A stretch of 64,000 nt of DNA from Flavipsychrobacter sp. (GTDB lineage Bacteria > Bacteroidota > Bacteroidia > Chitinophagales > Chitinophagaceae): NCBI GenBank assembly GCA_021155965.1, contig JAJNBJ010000016.1, positions 1-64,000 on the forward strand, in the 5' to 3' direction. A program made the translations under genes and the position numbers. Shown in pieces: positions 1-8,161 of the stretch. Each line of letters starts with the position of its first letter. Positions within the stretch are counted from its first letter, which is position 1. The notes under the pieces are model-generated. The model was not told the origin of the DNA. It saw only the letters and a program-made list of their open reading frames with translations, and made no database searches.

Positions 1-105
1 TGCTATGCTGCCTTAGGCTATTTTTTTTCAAATATCCGTCTAACTTGTCATTTTCTTTATGATTGTGGTGCAACCAAATTGATTCTCACCATGACATTTT
101 AACCT

Positions 106-1617
106 TTATTTCTCCGGCCTCATTTGCGGGAAGAACAACACATCCTGTATAGATACCTGGCCGGTAAGTAACATAGCCAAACGCTCAATCCCCACACCTA
201 TGCCCGCTGTGGGCGGCATACCGTATTCCAACGCACGCAGGAAATCATAGTCTATGAACATGGCTTCATCATCGCCACGCTCCATCAGTTTCACCTGGTC
301 TTCGAAACGTTCGCGCTGCTCAATGGGGTCGTTCAACTCGCTGTATGCATTGGCAATTTCTTTCCCGTTCACGATCAGCTCAAAACGTTCCACAAGGCCT
401 TCTTTGCTACGGTGCTTTTTAGTAAGCGGGCTCATCTCTACAGGGTAATCTATAATAAACGTGGGCTGTACATAATGCTTCTCGCATTTGCCGCCGAAGA
501 TCTCATCCACCAGTTTACCCTTACCCATTGAAGGATCAACATCTATCCTTAATTGTTTACACACATCACGAAGGCCTGCCTCGTCCATACCACTTATATC
601 ATGGCCGGTGTGTTCCATTATGGCGTCGTATATACTCACACGTTTGTACGGTGCTTTAAAGTCCACTTCTACCCCATCCACATTGGTTGTGGTAGTACCA
701 TTTGTAGCAATTGCCGTTTGTTCCAGCATTTGCTCCGTCGTTTCCATCATCCACAGATAATCTTTGTAAGCCACATAGAATTCAAGAATTGTGAATTCAG
801 GGTTGTGCGTACGGTCCATACCCTCATTGCGGAAATCGCGGCTGAATTCGTATACCCAGTCGAAACCGCCTACAATCAGGCGTTTCAGGTACAGTTCATT
901 AGCGATACGGAGGTACAAAGGCATATCCAGGGCATTATGATGCGTAACGAATGGCCTTGCGGTTGCGCCCCCGGGTATGCTTTGCAACACGGGCGTATCC
1001 ACTTCCAGTGCACCACGCTCATTGAGAAAGTTGCGGATAGCATTCTTCATTTTGGTGATACGGATGAAGGTATCCTTCACACCGGGGTTCACTATCAGGT
1101 CTGCATAGCGCTGGCGGTATTTGAACTCAAGGTCTGTAACGGCATCAAACACTTCACCATCTTTTTCCTTGGTTACAGGCATGGGGTGCAGCGACTTGGA
1201 GAGCACCGTAAATTCCTCTACGTGCACGGATGTTTCACCTGTTTTGGTAATGAAGGCATAACCCTTTATTCCAATGATATCCCCTATATCCAGCAGTTTT
1301 TTCCAAACAACATCATACATTGATTTATCCTCGCCGGGGCAAATTTCATCACGCTTCACGTATAGTTGTATCCTGCCTGTGCTGTCCTGCAGCACGGCAA
1401 AATTCGCTTTGCCCATATCGCGGACACTCATGATGCGCCCTGCAAGGGTCACCGATCTGAATTGCTCCTTAGTTTCTTCGGTGTACTGCTCTTTTATATT
1501 TTTAGCATAATGGCTTACTTCAAATAACGGGGCCGGGTATGGGTTTATCCCCATTTCCAGTAACTCAGCCAGTTTCTCGCGACGTACTACTTCCTGTTCG
1601 TTCAGTGTTGCTTGCAT
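106..1617 (-). CDS. lysS: Lysine--tRNA ligase, class II
   Basis: Charges tRNA-Lys with lysine using ATP in the cytoplasm. The 503 residues match the usual length of bacterial class II LysRS. An OB-fold anticodon-binding region lies at about residues 56-140. The catalytic core carries motif 2 ([14 protein letters not shown], 262-275) and motif 3 ([11 protein letters not shown], 472-482), and the PGGATARPF loop sits near 215. The ATG at 1617 is the first in frame and lies only 7 nt from a CAAAAATA (-7 element on the minus strand) at 1625-1632, so the mRNA leader must be almost absent. It stands alone, with no operon partner visible to the left edge. Identification is secure. Confidence 0.97.
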   Translation of the reverse strand: MQATLNEQEVVRREKLAELLEMGINPYPAPLFEVSHYAKNIKEQYTEETKEQFRSVTLAGRIMSVRDMGKANFAVLQDSTGRIQLYVKRDEICPGEDKSMYDVVWKKLLDIGDIIGIKGYAFITKTGETSVHVEEFTVLSKSLHPMPVTKEKDGEVFDAVTDLEFKYRQRYADLIVNPGVKDTFIRITKMKNAIRNFLNERGALEVDTPVLQSIPGGATARPFVTHHNALDMPLYLRIANELYLKRLIVGGFDWVYEFSRDFRNEGMDRTHNPEFTILEFYVAYKDYLWMMETTEQMLEQTAIATNGTTTTNVDGVEVDFKAPYKRVSIYDAIMEHTGHDISGMDEAGLRDVCKQLRIDVDPSMGKGKLVDEIFGGKCEKHYVQPTFIIDYPVEMSPLTKKHRSKEGLVERFELIVNGKEIANAYSELNDPIEQRERFEDQVKLMERGDDEAMFIDYDFLRALEYGMPPTAGIGVGIERLAMLLTGQVSIQDVLFFPQMRPEK

Positions 1618-1624
1618 ATAGGCG

Positions 1625-1632
1625 CAAAAATA
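1625..1632 (-). promoter_or_regulatory. -7 promoter element of lysS
   Basis: The minus strand reads TATTTTTG, a full match to the Bacteroidota TAnnTTTG. No TTTG is seen at the expected -33 spacing. The predicted transcription start falls within a few bases of the lysS ATG. Confidence 0.5.
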
Positions 1633-1643
1633 GCTATAAACCC

Positions 1644-1663
1644 CAAACCCCTAAAGGGGCTTT
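1644..1663. repeat. CCCC-TAAA-GGGG short palindrome
   Basis: CCCC at 1648-1651 and GGGG at 1656-1659 flank TAAA, in an 'aaacccctaaaggggcttt' context. This short element recurs in intergenic DNA of many Bacteroidota genomes (from memory). It could be a weak hairpin; no function is assigned. Confidence 0.35.
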
Positions 1664-1721
1664 CCTATTATTTTTTGCCACCTATATATTTTCAAAATGT
1701 CTGATACAAGAATTATCAGCA

Positions 1722-1961
1722 TCAGGAATCGGTAAACAGCCGTTCCTGTTTCTTTCCGAAAGGAGTTAATTTAATATAATGTTCTTCGAGAGAGAATTTG
1801 ATCAGCTCAAGGTTTTGGAGCGTAGTTAAAATAAACTCTATTTTGGATACAGGGATTTTGGTGTCTTCGGAAAGTTTTTCAAATATATCTGTGCCGTGCA
1901 TCATCCCTTTTTCATGGCAATGCTTCTTAATACAGAGGAATACATTATTAAAGTTATTCAT
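1722..1961 (-). CDS. Small winged-helix-like protein of unknown function
   Basis: A 79-residue protein that begins 5 nt after the stop of the PAS-LuxR regulator on the same strand, so the two form a bicistronic unit. The pattern is alternating helices (HGTDIFEKLSEDTKIPVSKIEFILTTLQNLELIKF) followed by a short beta-like tail (HYIKLTPFGKKQERLF). This resembles a minimal winged helix of the kind that ends many MarR or PadR-like regulators, but I recognise no named family. A role as partner or modulator of the neighbouring regulator is inference from gene order only. Confidence 0.6.
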   Translation of the reverse strand: MNNFNNVFLCIKKHCHEKGMMHGTDIFEKLSEDTKIPVSKIEFILTTLQNLELIKFSLEEHYIKLTPFGKKQERLFTDS

Positions 1962-1966
1962 CGCTT

Positions 1967-2782
1967 TTATATTATACCGTTCATTTTACAAATAGCTATA
2001 GCCTCCCTTATATTTTTTGAGTTGGTTTTACGCAGTATTGTTTTTATGTGATTGGCAACTGTATTGTCGCTGATGAATAATTTCTTGCCCACATCCTTTC
2101 TCTTGATACCCAGCGACAGGTTGTTCAATATTTCTTTTTCACGGGCTGTAAGCAGGTTGGCATCCATCTCAGGGAAATAATCCTCTGATACAACTTTCAT
2201 GTACAAAGGGTATTCTGCCCCTCTCCTGAACCGCTCTATAGTGTGGTTAATAGACAGTTCTTTTTTAAGGGCAGACGTATCGGTGAGCGTGCCAAATTCA
2301 AATAATGGGTACCCGTCTTCTTTGCGGATAATAAAGCACTTCCTAATAAGTAAGGTTTTATAATGCCCGTTGTTTTGCCGTATACGCAGTGTATTAGAGA
2401 ACACAATATCCGCCGCTTCTTCGTGCGGTACCGTTTGGAGGTACGTCATCTGCTTCGGGAAAATCTGCTCATTATACACTTTAAAATCATTAGGATTGAC
2501 CAAGTCTACAAATTTGACAACCCCACCTCTTCCCAACAGCCCTGTTCTATCAACTCCTAACAAATTTTCAATTGAGGAGCTCATATATACAATTTCAGAT
2601 TTTTTGTAATCAATGATAAAGGTTGTTGGAACTACATGACAAAGAGTATCATGACAACTGTCAAAATACTTTGCCCAGGAAAGAACTTCATCATCAAAGG
2701 TCCTTTTGTCAAAGTTGGCCTCACCTTTCATTTTTTGTTCTCCTCCGTCTAAAATCGCTCCTAAAAAAGTCTTCAATGGCAT
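1967..2782 (-). CDS. PAS domain-containing LuxR-family transcriptional regulator
   Basis: A 271-residue regulator. An N-terminal PAS-like sensor covers roughly residues 45-180 and includes a FIIDYKKSEIVYMSSSIENLLG stretch typical of PAS cores. A LuxR-type helix-turn-helix covers about 208-265 (LTAREKEILNNLSLG, then ISDNTVANHIKTIL). No receiver domain or transmembrane segment is visible, so it probably senses an intracellular or redox cue. I used the ATG at 2782; an internal ATG at 2731 is a possible alternative. It is followed after 5 nt by a small winged-helix-like gene. It lies divergent from the GlsB-type gene across a 370-bp gap with two inverted repeats, which could be operators. Confidence 0.85.
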   Translation of the reverse strand: MPLKTFLGAILDGGEQKMKGEANFDKRTFDDEVLSWAKYFDSCHDTLCHVVPTTFIIDYKKSEIVYMSSSIENLLGVDRTGLLGRGGVVKFVDLVNPNDFKVYNEQIFPKQMTYLQTVPHEEAADIVFSNTLRIRQNNGHYKTLLIRKCFIIRKEDGYPLFEFGTLTDTSALKKELSINHTIERFRRGAEYPLYMKVVSEDYFPEMDANLLTAREKEILNNLSLGIKRKDVGKKLFISDNTVANHIKTILRKTNSKNIREAIAICKMNGII

Positions 2783-3152
2783 ACATTACTAAATTGATCC
2801 TATTCCGTTTTTTACTACATTCAAACTCTTTTTACGATCGAAACCGGTTATAATAAGCTTGTTGTAGCTTCTAAAAAAACATATTGATAACAAACCGTAC
2901 CACTATAATCAGGTTTATATACAGCCTTGTAAAAGAATGGTTGAAATTAACATTCACCTAACTTTAAAAAATAGCCCAAATAGGCTAATTTTAAAGGTGT
3001 TTGCGGCAATCAGCATACGGCTCATTAACATTGCTTTAAGAACTGCTGTTCATCAATTTTGTGGCGTACAATGCACAATATGTGCATAAATAAGGCTGCA
3101 GTGAACTTGAATGATTTAGATAAGCTCATTAATTTTATATAAACTTACAGTC
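2783..3152. other. 370-bp intergenic region with two inverted repeats
   Basis: This gap between divergent genes holds no credible ORF. It contains an imperfect hairpin at about 2962-2995 (ctttaaaaaatagcc against ggctaattttaaag) and a short palindrome at 3071-3087 (atgcac / gtgcat arms, 5-nt centre). The second has the size and symmetry of a LuxR-type operator. No TAnnTTTG match is clear, so promoter positions are not assigned. Confidence 0.4.
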
Positions 3153-3488
3153 ATGACAGACCTGCTATTGTATTCACTACCGGAATTTATGAAGACCGAT
3201 TTGTTCGTGGCCATTGTAGTTGGTGCGATCGGTGGCTATATCGCTGAGTTCGTTGTACCGGGCAGGGGCTATGGATTTTTCACGACTGTAGGTATTGGCA
3301 TATTAGGCGGCTGGCTGGGACAGATGTTTTTCAGCTTTATTCATACCAATACAGGAATTCCCCATTTTGATGCTGTGCTGAAATCTATTGCAGGTTCGAT
3401 CATTATTGTAGCGATCTTCAACCTGTTGACACGCAGCCCTAAAATAAAAGGTAAAGAAAAAGACGTTTACGACTGGGAGAATGAATAA
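3153..3488 (+). CDS. GlsB/YeaQ/YmgE-family membrane protein
   Basis: A 111-residue small membrane protein of the family once called transglycosylase-associated proteins. Three hydrophobic segments are visible (about 18-36, 44-62, 80-96), with the family's glycine-rich pattern (VGAIGGYIAEFVVPGRGYG, then GILGGWLGQMFF). The family is linked to general stress responses, but its biochemical role is not established. The C-terminus adds a short charged tail (KIKGKEKDVYDWENE). The start ATG has no strong RBS, as is usual in this phylum. The divergent PAS-LuxR regulator upstream is a candidate controller, by position only. Confidence 0.8.
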   Translation: MTDLLLYSLPEFMKTDLFVAIVVGAIGGYIAEFVVPGRGYGFFTTVGIGILGGWLGQMFFSFIHTNTGIPHFDAVLKSIAGSIIIVAIFNLLTRSPKIKGKEKDVYDWENE

Positions 3489-3516
3489 CCATCACCGTTC
3501 AACATCATGATGAATT

Positions 3517-3993
3517 ATGCCAGATAATTATGCACGGATGATGGAGTTGGTGACTGATTTTTTTGACACACGCAATGACCCCGACCAAATAAGTGTAACC
3601 CCAGAAGAACAAAAGAAGCTTTTTGCCATTCACCCTGCAACCCTTTCGGAATTATCAAATGAGGATGGGCCCATTGTGTGGATATTAATGATCCCGACCA
3701 CGCAGATCGTGATGGAACGATTCCTGTCAGGGAAAATTTCGGAAAAACAATTGCTGGAAAGAACAAAACTGGGAGACACTTACGATGCCATCTATTTATG
3801 CTCTGCGTCTGTGTTGCCTGAATTTCAGCATAAGGGCCTGGCAAAGCAAGTGGCGCTTGATGCGATAAATAACATTCAGCGTTCTCACCCAATCAGGTCA
3901 TTATTTTACTGGCCGTTCAGCGATGCAGGAAAAGCATTGGCAATATCACTCGCCCGCACATGCAATATGCAGCTATTTGAAAGGAATCAATAA
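3517..3993 (+). CDS. GNAT-like acyltransferase
   Basis: A 158-residue soluble protein. The middle segment YLCSASVLPEFQHKGLAKQVALDAI (about 92-116) has the layout of the GNAT acetyl-CoA loop, a beta strand followed by Q/R-x-x-G-x-A and a helix. It is not a textbook RxxGxG/A, because it reads QHKGLA. The N-terminal half is poorly typical, so the substrate cannot be inferred. It begins 28 nt after the GlsB-type gene on the same strand and may be cotranscribed with it. Confidence 0.6.
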   Translation: MPDNYARMMELVTDFFDTRNDPDQISVTPEEQKKLFAIHPATLSELSNEDGPIVWILMIPTTQIVMERFLSGKISEKQLLERTKLGDTYDAIYLCSASVLPEFQHKGLAKQVALDAINNIQRSHPIRSLFYWPFSDAGKALAISLARTCNMQLFERNQ

Positions 3994-4022
3994 GTCCCTG
4001 TTATTTACGCAAAGCTACGAAC

Positions 4023-4244
4023 TTACAGGCCGCAGCTTGTAGAGGCATTGGTAAGCGCATTATTCTGCTGCTGCTCGTAAAGATTGCATTTGTTGACCGC
4101 TTCCCGCTCTGTTGATTTATCAAAATTATATACAGATGTGGTAACACCTGTACTCCTGGTTGTAGCACAAGTACATTTATAAGATTTCCTGCATGATGCA
4201 AAAGCAACTACACTAATTAAAAGCAGCGAAGCAAGGTATTTCAT
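4023..4244 (-). CDS. Small predicted lipoprotein
   Basis: A 73-residue exported protein. It has a lipoprotein signal peptide (MKYLASLLLISVVAFASC) with the lipidated cysteine at residue 18. The mature part is short and cysteine-rich (CTCATT, NKC, SCGL), with a YKCTC...V(Y)NFDKSTEREA pattern common to tiny lipoproteins in Chitinophagales. I do not know a function. It is convergent with the GNAT-like gene, whose stop lies 29 nt away, with no terminator hairpin visible between them. Confidence 0.65.
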   Translation of the reverse strand: MKYLASLLLISVVAFASCRKSYKCTCATTRSTGVTTSVYNFDKSTEREAVNKCNLYEQQQNNALTNASTSCGL

Positions 4245-4357
4245 ACGAATTATTTAATTATGATCTAACTATGAAAATATGCCCTAAAAGTACAATTTTC
4301 TAACTAATGTACAAGTGGCAATGCAAGATATTAAAGCAGCTACTGCAATATATAAAT

Positions 4358-4388
4358 TTTGCCATCAATGTATTATTCTGTACCTTTG
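4358..4388 (+). promoter_or_regulatory. Promoter of rhlE (TTTG-N19-TACCTTTG)
   Basis: TTTG at 4358-4361 and TACCTTTG at 4381-4388 are separated by exactly 19 nt, the best full match to the Bacteroidota -33/-7 consensus in the window. It lies about 150 nt upstream of the rhlE ATG, so the mRNA has a long leader. Confidence 0.75.
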
Positions 4389-4540
4389 CATCCTAACGCG
4401 TGTTTCCAACCTCTTTAACCAGCCTGCCTGCCGCAGGCAGGCTTGTGAACCACACCTTTCCCTCCTGATAGCAATCGGGAAATGGTACAGGCAGTTACAA
4501 CCCTGCGGTAAGCAGGATTAATTAATTTTAAATATTAAAA
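4389..4540 (+). promoter_or_regulatory. Long structured 5' leader of rhlE
   Basis: About 145 nt of untranslated RNA are predicted between the promoter and the helicase ATG. It contains a perfect 11-bp inverted repeat (4421-4431 with 4433-4443) and no ORF. Long structured leaders are common on cold-induced RNA helicase genes; control by temperature or by the helicase itself is inference. Confidence 0.45.
4421..4443. repeat. REP-like GC-rich palindrome
   Basis: Arms agcctgcctgc and gcaggcaggct are perfect inverses around a single C. Similar CCTGCC...GGCAGG palindromes are dispersed in many Bacteroidota genomes (from memory). It lies inside the rhlE leader and could fold as a strong hairpin in the mRNA. 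Confidence 0.6.
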
Positions 4541-5803
4541 ATGACATTTAATGAGTTGAACCTCATTGCGCCCATTTTGCAGGCGCTTGAGACAGAAGGG
4601 TATAAACAACCTACCCCAATACAAGAACAGGCTATCCCAATAGTATTAAGACAACACGACCTGCTGGGCTGCGCCCAGACAGGCACCGGCAAAACAGCAG
4701 CATTTGCCATACCAATATTGCAACTGTTACATGCCCAACATGCAGAACGGGCACACAGGCATATAAAGGTGCTCGTCCTCACTCCTACCCGCGAACTTGC
4801 AATACAAATAGGTGAAAGCTTTGCCGCATACGGCCGCAACCTGAAACTGAAGCATACAGTGATATTTGGCGGAGTGCCGCAGGGATCACAGGTACAAGCC
4901 TTAAACAGAGGCATTGATATCCTCATTGCCACTCCGGGGCGTTTGCTGGACCTTATGGGACAGGGTTACATTCACCTGAAGGATATTGGCATTTTTGTGC
5001 TGGATGAAGCTGACCGTATGCTGGATATGGGTTTTATACACGATGTAAAACGTGTGGTAGCCCAATTGCCACATAAACGCCAGACTTTGTTCTTCAGCGC
5101 CACTATGCCGCCGGAAATACAGAAACTGGCTAATACCATATTGGTAAAGCCGGAGCACGTAGCCGTGGCACCGCCGGCCACTACTGCCGAACTCGTGGAC
5201 CAGTCAGTATTTTTTGTGGATAAGAAGGATAAAAGACAATTATTGCACCACGTGCTGCAGGACCCTGCCATAAAAAGAGTTCTGGTATTTACACGCACCA
5301 AGCATGGTGCTGATAAGGTGGTAAAAGACTTGCACAAAGTAAGCATCACCGCAGAAGCTATACACGGCAATAAAAGCCAGAATGCACGCCAGCGGGCATT
5401 GAGTAATTTTAAAGACGGAAAGATAAGGGCATTGATAGCTACCGATATTGCTGCAAGGGGTATTGATGTGGACCTGCTGAGCCATGTTATCAATTACGAG
5501 ATACCGGAAGTGCCGGAAACTTATGTGCACCGTATAGGCCGCACAGGTCGTGCCGGAGCAAGCGGAATCGCCTACTCTTTCTGTGACAATGAAGAAATGC
5601 CGGATTGGAGGAACATACTGAAGCTGATAGCACGGTCAGTGAACGTTATCAATAATCATCCCTACCCTATGGCAGCGACCGGGCAGGTGAAAATAAACCC
5701 GCCGAAAAACAAGGAAGTAGTGGAACGGCCGAATGCGGTGCCGGGGAGTGGCGCACGGCAAAGCAACAACAGGCGCAATGGCAACCAAAGGAGAACGTGG
5801 TGA
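4541..5803 (+). CDS. rhlE: DEAD-box ATP-dependent RNA helicase, RhlE type
   Basis: Unwinds RNA duplexes, typically in ribosome assembly and RNA decay. All family motifs are visible in 420 residues: Q motif ([10 protein letters not shown], about 24-33), Walker A (AQTGTGKT, 45-52), PTREL (83-87), TPGR (132-135), DEAD (156-159), [13 protein letters not shown] and [10 protein letters not shown]. The C-terminal tail is short and basic/polar ([12 protein letters not shown]), as in RhlE-group proteins. It is transcribed alone, from a well-matched promoter about 150 nt upstream, and ends at a strong hairpin terminator. The leader suggests post-transcriptional control. Confidence 0.93.
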   Translation: MTFNELNLIAPILQALETEGYKQPTPIQEQAIPIVLRQHDLLGCAQTGTGKTAAFAIPILQLLHAQHAERAHRHIKVLVLTPTRELAIQIGESFAAYGRNLKLKHTVIFGGVPQGSQVQALNRGIDILIATPGRLLDLMGQGYIHLKDIGIFVLDEADRMLDMGFIHDVKRVVAQLPHKRQTLFFSATMPPEIQKLANTILVKPEHVAVAPPATTAELVDQSVFFVDKKDKRQLLHHVLQDPAIKRVLVFTRTKHGADKVVKDLHKVSITAEAIHGNKSQNARQRALSNFKDGKIRALIATDIAARGIDVDLLSHVINYEIPEVPETYVHRIGRTGRAGASGIAYSFCDNEEMPDWRNILKLIARSVNVINNHPYPMAATGQVKINPPKNKEVVERPNAVPGSGARQSNNRRNGNQRRTW

Positions 5804-5822
5804 TGCATACAAAACATACACT

Positions 5823-5856
5823 ATAACAGATAGCGGCAAAAGCCGCTATCTGTTAT
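5823..5856 (+). terminator. Rho-independent terminator after rhlE
   Basis: A 15-bp stem (5823-5837 with 5842-5856, containing gatagcggc / gccgctatc) has an AAAA loop and is followed by TTT. It starts 20 nt past the rhlE stop. Confidence 0.85.
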
Positions 5857-5899
5857 TTTAAGTACACCTATAACTAGTAGCAACGAAGATGGCAGTAGC

Positions 5900-6337
5900 T
5901 CAATTATTTAGTTTAATGATCCCGGCCATAATTAAAAATCCTATAACAGCAATCAGGCCTCCCACGCCGATCATGATAAAATATACTTTATCCTGCTTAT
6001 TCGATACTACAACGAAGTCATTGGGGTCATCACTATTATATAATATATCAATATCCTCTCCTTCGTTATAAACAGAAGGAGTTGTCGTATCGTCAATCTT
6101 CACAGTAAACCACGTAAGGTCTTGAGCTGCAAACTTGATTATTACACCTGCACTGTCATTACGTTCACCATACACCATTGGTAGAATTTTCTGTACTCTT
6201 GCTTTTGCAGGCATAGTACATTGATTTTTCCCAAAACGCCTAAATTTTAAAAAACCAGCAATTACAAGAAAAACTCCAAAAACGAAAATTATTCCTCCAC
6301 CTACCCAAGGCTCTTTCAGTAATTCATTTAGGCTCAT
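5900..6337 (-). CDS. DUF3592-like membrane protein
   Basis: A 145-residue protein with hydrophobic helices near both ends (about 12-28 and 118-142). A beta-rich extramembrane segment lies between them, with the pattern PAKARVQKILPMV...VIIKFAAQD and GEDIDILYNSDDPNDFVV. That layout, with the 'v.Y.p.dP' motif before the second helix, fits the DUF3592 family. No biochemical function is known for the family. It is transcribed alone, convergent with rhlE. Confidence 0.65.
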   Translation of the reverse strand: MSLNELLKEPWVGGGIIFVFGVFLVIAGFLKFRRFGKNQCTMPAKARVQKILPMVYGERNDSAGVIIKFAAQDLTWFTVKIDDTTTPSVYNEGEDIDILYNSDDPNDFVVVSNKQDKVYFIMIGVGGLIAVIGFLIMAGIIKLNN

Positions 6338-6416
6338 AATTGATAAATATACGCATTGTATAACTTTCAGTACATTGAAATTTTCAACCTTTTGGCCAAA
6401 TAACTAACTTTACGCT

Positions 6417-7571
6417 ATGCAAATGCATGAAGTAACATCAGAGGCTGATAAGAAGGCATTTCTACAGGTAGCAGTTGATATTTATAAGAATGACCCTAAC
6501 TGGATACGTCCGCTGGATAAGGATATAGCAGAGGTCTTTGACCCTGAGAAAAATAAATTCTTTAAACGTGGTGAGTGCAAGAGGTGGCTACTGAAAGATG
6601 ATAATGGCAAGAACATTGGCAGGGTGGCCGCTTTTGTGAACAGGCAATACAAAGAGGAACAACCAACAGGCGGCATTGGTTTTTTTGAGTGCGTTAACGA
6701 CCAGGCTGCTGCAAACTTTATGTTCGACCATTGCAAACAATGGCTGCAGGAGCGTGGCATGGAAGCTATGGATGGGCCCATCAACTTTGGCGAACGCGAC
6801 AAATGGTGGGGGCTGCAGATAGATGGTTTCTCCCCTCCCCTTTACTGCATGAACTACAACCCGCCTTACTATGTTCGGTTGTTCGAGAACTATGGTTTTA
6901 AAACGTACTACAACCAGATCTGTTTTGGTATGAATGTGCAGGACAAACTGGATGCCAAGTTCTGGGAGCGCCATGATAAAGTAGCTGAAGACCCGAACTA
7001 CCGGGCTACCATGATCAAGAAATCACGCCTGGAACAGTTTGCAAAAGACTTCACTTATGTTTACAACAAAGCATGGGCAGGGCATGGCGGCGGCAAATCG
7101 CTGGAAGAAAAGCAGGTGATCAAAATGTTCAATACCATGAAGCCGGTGATGGATGAGCACCTGAGCTGGTTTGTATATTACAAAGATGAACCGATAGCTA
7201 TCTGGATAAACCTGCCCGACCTGAACCAATGGTTCAAGCACCTGAACGGAAAGTTCGGGCTGCTGCAGAAACTGTATTTCCTGTGGCTGAAAAAGTTTGG
7301 TAGGTGCGACAGATTTGTTGGGTTGGTATTTGGCATTATACCTGAGTTTCAGGGCAAGGGAGTGGATTCATACATTATTATAGAAGGCGCAAAAGTGATA
7401 CCACCTATGGCTCGCTACGACGAATACGAGATGCTATGGATAGGCGACTTCAACCCTAAAATGATCAACATAGCTGAAAGCCTTGCTAATAAACGCAGCC
7501 GCACATTGAGTACATATCGTTATCTATTTGACAGGAATAAGGAGTTTAAGCGGCACCGCCCAGTGAGTTAA
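6417..7571 (+). CDS. Large GNAT-superfamily-like protein
   Basis: A 384-residue soluble protein common in Bacteroidota and usually labelled N-acetyltransferase-like. The N-terminal part has KDDNGKNIGRVAAFVNRQY, a typical GNAT strand pair. The C-terminal part has FGIIPEFQGKGVDSYIIIEGAK, which carries the acetyl-CoA loop QGKGVD. This suggests two tandem GNAT-like lobes. It has no signal peptide or membrane segment. The ligand and reaction are unknown. A TAACTTTA at 6405-6412 is a near match to a -7 element. The downstream toxin-antitoxin pair has its own promoter. Confidence 0.65.
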   Translation: MQMHEVTSEADKKAFLQVAVDIYKNDPNWIRPLDKDIAEVFDPEKNKFFKRGECKRWLLKDDNGKNIGRVAAFVNRQYKEEQPTGGIGFFECVNDQAAANFMFDHCKQWLQERGMEAMDGPINFGERDKWWGLQIDGFSPPLYCMNYNPPYYVRLFENYGFKTYYNQICFGMNVQDKLDAKFWERHDKVAEDPNYRATMIKKSRLEQFAKDFTYVYNKAWAGHGGGKSLEEKQVIKMFNTMKPVMDEHLSWFVYYKDEPIAIWINLPDLNQWFKHLNGKFGLLQKLYFLWLKKFGRCDRFVGLVFGIIPEFQGKGVDSYIIIEGAKVIPPMARYDEYEMLWIGDFNPKMINIAESLANKRSRTLSTYRYLFDRNKEFKRHRPVS

Positions 7572-7577
7572 AAAGAT

Positions 7578-7585
7578 TATATTTG
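7578..7585 (+). promoter_or_regulatory. -7 element of the toxin-antitoxin operon
   Basis: TATATTTG is an exact TAnnTTTG match, 17 nt before the antitoxin ATG. It gives the pair a promoter separate from the GNAT-like gene. No -33 TTTG is seen. Confidence 0.55.
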
Positions 7586-7601
7586 TAATAAAGCACCCGT
7601 T

Positions 7602-7856
7602 ATGACGACAGTAGCAATGAGGCAAAAATTGGCGGACTACCTGAAAACCGCCGATGATAAGAAAGTAAAAGCGATCTATACTATGGTAGAGGATGAAATA
7701 AACACACTAGCCAATGACTGGACTGACGATTTTAAAAAAGAACTAATAGCACGCAGCAAATCTTTCAATAACGGAACCGCAAAGACATACACTTGGGAAG
7801 AAACTAAACAGGCTGCAATAAAGAAAGTTAAATCAAAAAGAAAGAATGCCGCATAG
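7602..7856 (+). CDS. Putative type II antitoxin
   Basis: An 84-residue, lysine-rich, helical protein that directly precedes and overlaps (11 nt) a RelE/ParE-like gene. Small acidic or helical proteins in this position are the antitoxins of such modules. The C-terminus (TYTWEETKQAAIKKVKSKRKNAA) resembles the toxin-wrapping tail of addiction-module proteins in Bacteroidota. No DNA-binding fold is obvious, so autoregulation is assumed from the module type, not seen. Confidence 0.75.
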   Translation: MTTVAMRQKLADYLKTADDKKVKAIYTMVEDEINTLANDWTDDFKKELIARSKSFNNGTAKTYTWEETKQAAIKKVKSKRKNAA

Positions 7857-8154
7857 TCTTAAGATCCATGAACAGGCTCACTATGAATATATAGAGGCTT
7901 ACGGATGGTACGAGATGAAGCAGTTAGGTTTAGGTGATAGATTCATGGCTGCTGTTGAAGAAAAGCTCGAACAAATTAAAGCCAATCCTGAATATTATAG
8001 CAAAACACTCAAGAATTTCAGGCAGGTTAAAGTGCATAATTTCCCCTTTTCAATAGTTTATGAATTTTATTCAAGAAGAAAGCTGGTTCATATCGCCAGC
8101 ATATTTCATAATAGCCGCAATCCAAGAATTAAGTACAGAAAGGAAGTGAGGTAA
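7846..8154 (+). CDS. RelE/ParE-family toxin
   Basis: A 102-residue protein of the RelE/ParE fold. It shows the N-terminal LKIHEQAHYEYIEAYGWYE helix, the central F...AVEEKLEQIKANPEYY helix and the C-terminal strands RQVKVHNFPFSIVYEFYSRRKLVHIASIFHNSRNP. The last stretch is the family hallmark (R...FPF.i.Y......v.i..v.h..r.P). ParE members poison gyrase and RelE members cut ribosome-bound mRNA; sequence alone does not decide, though the pattern is closer to ParE. It overlaps the antitoxin by 11 nt, which indicates translational coupling. Confidence 0.85.
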   Translation: MPHSLKIHEQAHYEYIEAYGWYEMKQLGLGDRFMAAVEEKLEQIKANPEYYSKTLKNFRQVKVHNFPFSIVYEFYSRRKLVHIASIFHNSRNPRIKYRKEVR

Positions 8155-8161
8155 CCGAGTA

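Noticed and set aside
1-105. A 3-bp stem (gcc-tta-ggc) followed by a run of T near 10-28, possibly the terminator of a gene to the left.
   Set aside because: The stem is too short to call a terminator and no gene from the left is visible.
553-1323. A 256-codon open frame on the plus strand inside lysS.
   Set aside because: It is an antisense shadow of a certain gene: no signal, odd composition and no family match.
4421-4443. The GC-rich palindrome as a terminator.
   Set aside because: It lies inside the leader between a strong promoter and the rhlE ATG and has no T run after it.
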